A model generated the notes under the pieces. It was not told where the DNA came from and did not search any database. It saw only the letters and a list, made by a program, of their open reading frames with translations. 8,859 nt of DNA from JBAPRR01 sp049281195. Its GTDB lineage: Bacteria; Actinomycetota; Acidimicrobiia; Acidimicrobiales; CAVXTF01. The stretch covers positions 1 through 8,859 of the forward strand of contig JBAPRR010000350.1 of assembly GCA_049281195.1 (NCBI GenBank). Direction: 5' to 3'. Position numbers and translations under genes: made by a program. Positions 5,893-8,859 of the stretch are shown here, piece by piece. How positions within the stretch are numbered: the first letter of the stretch is position 1; every line of letters starts with the position of its first letter.

Positions 5893-6492
5893 CTATCTGA
5901 CCACCGCGTAGCGCAGGTGGGTGACTCCGTCTGACTCGACTACCCGGGTCAGATCGAGGTTCACCTTGCAGTCGAGGTTGTCGAAGAGCTTGACGCCTAC
6001 TCCGAGCAGGACGGATACGAGATTGAGGTGGATCTCGTCGAGCAGTCCGGCGTTGAGGAATTGCTGGGCCACGTCCGCAGAGCCCACCGATATCGACTTG
6101 CCGCCTGCTGCCTTCTTGGCCTTGTCGAGGGCGCTTTCGATTCCGTCGGTAACGACGGTCACGTCTGTGCCCGGGCCCGCCCACTGTTCCGGCGGACTGT
6201 GGGTCAGAAGAAAGAACGGCGCTCCCACCGGATGGTGGCCTCCCCAACCCCTGGCGATGTCGAACGTACGGCGGCCCGTGATGACCGCTCCGCAGTCGTC
6301 GAACATCTCCATCACCACCTGGCGGCTTCGTGCAGGCGGCTTGAAGCGGTCGTCGGGTCCGATGCGCTCTGTTCCCGCGGTCCACCAGTCGAACAGGGCC
6401 ATGCCCCCGTCACCGAGGGGATTCTCCGGACCGTCATTCGCTCCGGCCACGAAGCCGTCCAACGAGACGCTCAGCCCGACGAGGACGGTCAC
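5893..6492 (-). CDS. RibD C-terminal/dihydrofolate-reductase-family protein
   Basis: A 199-residue protein. SVSLDGFVAG (8-17) matches the N-terminal strand of the RibD_C/DHFR-like family. ITGRRTFDIARGW (71-83) is the conserved NADPH-side segment, and GSADVAQQFLNAGLLDE (137-153) followed by VLLGVGVKLFD (161-171) is the characteristic C-terminal part. The family uses NAD(P)H to reduce pteridine-like or other heterocycles, but stand-alone members such as this are mostly of unknown substrate and are distinct from housekeeping DHFR and bifunctional RibD. The start codon is GTG at 6492, whose GTGA overlaps the TGA of the upstream acyl-CoA dehydrogenase by 4 bases, so translational coupling is expected. 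No Shine-Dalgarno sequence is visible. No folate or riboflavin genes are nearby, so the role within an acyl-CoA operon is unclear. Confidence 0.85.
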   Translation of the reverse strand: MTVLVGLSVSLDGFVAGANDGPENPLGDGGMALFDWWTAGTERIGPDDRFKPPARSRQVVMEMFDDCGAVITGRRTFDIARGWGGHHPVGAPFFLLTHSPPEQWAGPGTDVTVVTDGIESALDKAKKAAGGKSISVGSADVAQQFLNAGLLDEIHLNLVSVLLGVGVKLFDNLDCKVNLDLTRVVESDGVTHLRYAVVR

Positions 6493-8651
6493 TTGATGAG
6501 GGGATCACGCGGCAGTCCGAGAATGCGCTCTCCTATCTGGTTGCGTGTGATCTCGGAAGTCCCGCCGGCAATGGTGAGAGCCCTCACAAAAATGACGGCG
6601 AGGCCGATGCCGTTCGACTCCCCCTCCGCCAACGCAATGCCGGTACCGACGAGACGCCGGGCGAAGTCGGCGCTCCTCTGTATGTGCTCGGCAGCAAGAA
6701 GCTTCGTAACGTTTCCTTCGGGTCCCGGACCTGCCCTGAAGACGGCCCTCTCCACTCGCCTCAGGTTGACCGCCTGGATGGCCTGGCGCTCCGCGACGAG
6801 GGCGCCCAGCTCGCGCGCCAGGACAGGGTCGGCGCCTTCACCGTGACGGCGGTAGAGATCGATGACGTCGATAGACACTCCCGTTCCCGATCCGCCGCCG
6901 ATGCTGACCCTCTCGTTTCCGAGGGTGGCCCGTGCCACGGTCCAACCGGAGTCCACCTGCCCCACCACGTCGTCGTCGGGCACGAACACCTTGTCGAAAA
7001 AGACCTCGTTGAACATCGCGTTGCCGGTGGCCTCACGTAGTGGTCTTACCTCCACGCCTTGTGCGTGCATGTCGACCACGACGGTGGTGATGCCATTGTG
7101 CTTTGGCTTGGAGGGATCGGTTCGCACCGTCGCCAGGCCCCGGTGGCTGCGTTGCGCGGCACTGGTCCACACCTTCTGCCCTGTGATCAACCAGCCGCCG
7201 TCGACACGTTCGGCTCTGGTTCTGATGCCGGCCGCGTCCGAGCCGGCGCCGGGCTCGCTGAACAGCTGGCACCACACCAGATTGCCTTCGAGGGTGGGCC
7301 GGACCCACCTCTCGATCTGGTCCTGACTCCCGTGCTGGATCAGGGTGAGGATCACCCAACCGGTGATCCCGAACTCGGGACGGATCAGTCCGGCCCGGGA
7401 GAACTCCTCGTCGATCACCAGCTGCTCGAGAGCCGGGGCTTCGCGTCCCCAGGGCTTCGGCCAGTGGGGCTGAACGTATCCGCTGTCGATGTAGCGCGCT
7501 CTCAACTCGTCGCCTTCGAGTGAGGAGAGCTCCTCCGCGGCCCGCCGCGCTTCGGACCTGTACTCCTCGGCCTCCGGCGGGAGCTCGAGCCCGTGACTCC
7601 TGGCGATGCCCGCGAGCGACAGCGACGCCACCTCGTCTTCTGCCCGGGCCGGATCTGCGATGGAGCTCAGGCACGCGGCGCGGCGCAACAGAACGTGGCC
7701 GTCGTGCTCCCATGTGAAGCCGATGCCACCGTGGATCTGGATGTTCAGCTCTGCGTTACGAACGAAAGCCCGCAGAGATCTGGCCGTAGCGATCGCAGAG
7801 GACAAGTGGAATTGGGAGGCGTCTTCTCCATCGCTGGCACGACCCGAGTCCCACACCGCGGCCGTCGCCATCTCCGCGTCGACGAGCATGTTCGCGCAGT
7901 GATGCTTGACCGCCTGGAAAGTTCCGATCACCCGGCCGAACTGTTGGCGCTGCTTGGCGTACTCGGTCGCCATCTCGAGACACAGGTGCGCGCCGCCGAC
8001 TGCTTCTGCGGCTATCAGCGCGCGTGTGGCGCTGAGCGCGTAAGCGGCCCCTCCTTCGATGACGTCTGTGTCCGAAAGGGCGACGTCGGTGAGTGACACT
8101 TTTGCGAAGCGCCGCGTCGGGTCGTAGGACCGGGTGGTTTCGACCTCGATCCCCACGGTCTGCGCCTCGGTGATCACCAGGTCGCCGTCCACGACGAACG
8201 CCAGGACCTTGGCCAGCCCCGCACCCAAGACGGCGGCCCTGCCCGAGATCCGGGCTCCCGATCGTGTGATCCCGCTCCTCAAACAGAGCGCGGCCGGGTG
8301 GGTGCCGTCCGCCAGCGCGGGGAGCCACCTCTGTAACTGAGCGGGGCTTGCGGTGCCGAGTAGCGCCGAAGACACGAGCACCGTAGGTAAGAACGGCCCC
8401 GGGGCGATCGCATGCCCGAGCTCTTCGAGGACCACCTGAAGCTCGGTCAAGCCGAAACCCGAGCCTCCGTACTCCTCGGGGATGTGCAGTCCGAGCCAAC
8501 CCAGCTCGGCCAACTGCCCCCAGAACGGCGGCATTGATTCCTCCGCGGCGTCGAGCAGCGCCCGGCCCGCCTCGCGGGCTTTCGAACCTTCGAGGAAAGA
8601 GCGCGCGACCTTGGCCAGCTCCGCGTGGGTCTCGCTTATTGCAATGGGCAT
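6489..8651 (-). CDS. Fused two-domain acyl-CoA dehydrogenase
   Basis: A 720-residue protein made of two tandem acyl-CoA dehydrogenase units, about twice the usual 380 residues. Unit 1 (about 1-340) has LGLHIPEEYGGSG (53-65), ELGHAIAPGPFLPT (77-90), the FAD-contacting RQQFG (235-239) and QIHGG (305-309), but lacks the SEPxAGSD and GxKxWTS motifs. Unit 2 (about 400-720) has QLFSEPGAGSD (462-472), GQKVWTS (491-497), a Glu in GNERVS (E580) and the C-terminal AGGTSEITR (695-703). It lacks RxxFG and QxxGG. E580 aligns by eye with the catalytic base of isovaleryl-CoA dehydrogenase type enzymes, while the MCAD-type Glu position is Gly. One FAD and one active site per chain is therefore likely. The enzyme would oxidise an acyl-CoA to the 2-enoyl-CoA. 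The start ATG 8651 lies 11 bp after the thiolase stop; the frame is open to 8792, but that part shadows the thiolase gene. Confidence 0.9.
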   Translation of the reverse strand: MPIAISETHAELAKVARSFLEGSKAREAGRALLDAAEESMPPFWGQLAELGWLGLHIPEEYGGSGFGLTELQVVLEELGHAIAPGPFLPTVLVSSALLGTASPAQLQRWLPALADGTHPAALCLRSGITRSGARISGRAAVLGAGLAKVLAFVVDGDLVITEAQTVGIEVETTRSYDPTRRFAKVSLTDVALSDTDVIEGGAAYALSATRALIAAEAVGGAHLCLEMATEYAKQRQQFGRVIGTFQAVKHHCANMLVDAEMATAAVWDSGRASDGEDASQFHLSSAIATARSLRAFVRNAELNIQIHGGIGFTWEHDGHVLLRRAACLSSIADPARAEDEVASLSLAGIARSHGLELPPEAEEYRSEARRAAEELSSLEGDELRARYIDSGYVQPHWPKPWGREAPALEQLVIDEEFSRAGLIRPEFGITGWVILTLIQHGSQDQIERWVRPTLEGNLVWCQLFSEPGAGSDAAGIRTRAERVDGGWLITGQKVWTSAAQRSHRGLATVRTDPSKPKHNGITTVVVDMHAQGVEVRPLREATGNAMFNEVFFDKVFVPDDDVVGQVDSGWTVARATLGNERVSIGGGSGTGVSIDVIDLYRRHGEGADPVLARELGALVAERQAIQAVNLRRVERAVFRAGPGPEGNVTKLLAAEHIQRSADFARRLVGTGIALAEGESNGIGLAVIFVRALTIAGGTSEITRNQIGERILGLPRDPLIK

Positions 8652-8662
8652 CGCAGCGTCGC

Positions 8663-8859
8663 TCAGGCCGCCTTTTCGAGGATGTGCACCCCGCAAGCCG
8701 ATCCGAGACCGATGACGTGGGCGAGACCGACTTTGGCACCTTCGATCTGGCGGTCGCCCGCTTCGCCCCGCAGGTGGTGGCAGACCTCCCATACGTTGGC
8801 GATCCCGGTCGCGGCGATCGGATGACCCTTGGATTCGAGCCCGCCCGACACGTTCACCG
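8663..8859 (-). CDS. SCP2-type thiolase, C-terminal end (partial)
   Basis: The minus strand from the window edge to the TGA at 8663-8665 encodes the last 65 residues of a thiolase; the 5' part lies outside. NVSGGLESKGHPIAATG is the conserved block with the catalytic His in GHP, and GLAHVIGLGSACGVHIL is the C-terminal core. The canonical CxGG Cys position is occupied by Val (HVIGLG), as expected for SCP2-type thiolases and lipid-transfer proteins, in which the second catalytic Cys comes from an HDCF motif upstream, not visible here. It would cleave 3-ketoacyl-CoA in beta-oxidation, often of steroid side chains in actinobacteria. The apparent GTG at 8857 is an internal Val codon, not a start. 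The acyl-CoA dehydrogenase gene begins 11 bp after this stop, so they form an operon. Confidence 0.88.
   Translation of the reverse strand, partial: VNVSGGLESKGHPIAATGIANVWEVCHHLRGEAGDRQIEGAKVGLAHVIGLGSACGVHILEKAA

Noticed and set aside
8652..8792. 47-residue N-terminal extension of the acyl-CoA dehydrogenase
   Set aside because: It overlaps the thiolase 3' end in a different frame and has Arg/Pro/Gly shadow composition. ATG 8651 gives a normal family N-terminus.

Overview
The window is GC-rich, gene-dense bacterial DNA with strongly GC-biased third codon positions. The gene content suggests a high-GC actinobacterium: an SCP2-type thiolase, a fused double acyl-CoA dehydrogenase, a PilZ protein and a stand-alone cyclic-nucleotide-binding protein. 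An uncultured member of Acidimicrobiia would fit. That placement is inferred from protein character only, since there is no rRNA or other marker gene. Clear Shine-Dalgarno sequences are scarce, and one gene looks leaderless, which also suits an actinobacterium.

Layout. Positions 1-114 hold the 3' end of an unrecognised plus-strand gene, followed by a strong hairpin terminator (158-192). A long, AT-richer non-coding leader with nested inverted repeats (about 193-447) precedes a plus-strand run of four genes: a short PilZ-domain protein (448-801), an ABM-like dimeric alpha/beta-barrel protein (806-1129), a phytoene-desaturase/PYROXD2-like FAD oxidoreductase (1208-2629), and a 334-residue protein with a C-terminal cyclic-nucleotide-binding domain (2719-3723). 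The last gene has its own good promoter, placed so that transcription should start at the ATG. A hairpin with a UACG loop (3785-3804) separates this run from a convergent minus-strand cluster.

Read from the right edge leftwards, the minus-strand cluster is: the C-terminus of an SCP2-type thiolase (8663-8859, partial), a 720-residue fused acyl-CoA dehydrogenase (6489-8651), a RibD/dihydrofolate-reductase-family protein (5893-6492), a full-length two-domain chromate transporter ChrA (4699-5871) and a PhnP-like metallo-beta-lactamase-fold hydrolase (3827-4663). The genes are 11 bp apart, overlapping by 4 bp, 20-21 bp apart and 35 bp apart, so they are probably co-transcribed. Thiolase plus dehydrogenase points to acyl-CoA beta-oxidation, possibly of steroid side chains or other bulky acyl groups. 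The three downstream genes have no obvious link to that pathway.

The observations most worth following are: (1) the two halves of the fused acyl-CoA dehydrogenase carry complementary, non-overlapping sets of FAD and catalytic motifs, as if an obligate heterodimer had been joined in one chain; (2) the cNMP-binding protein with an unrecognised 200-residue N-terminal region, and its leaderless-type promoter; (3) the structured leader of the PilZ gene. I see no phage, transposon, CRISPR, toxin-antitoxin or defence locus, and I do not claim a new multi-gene system.
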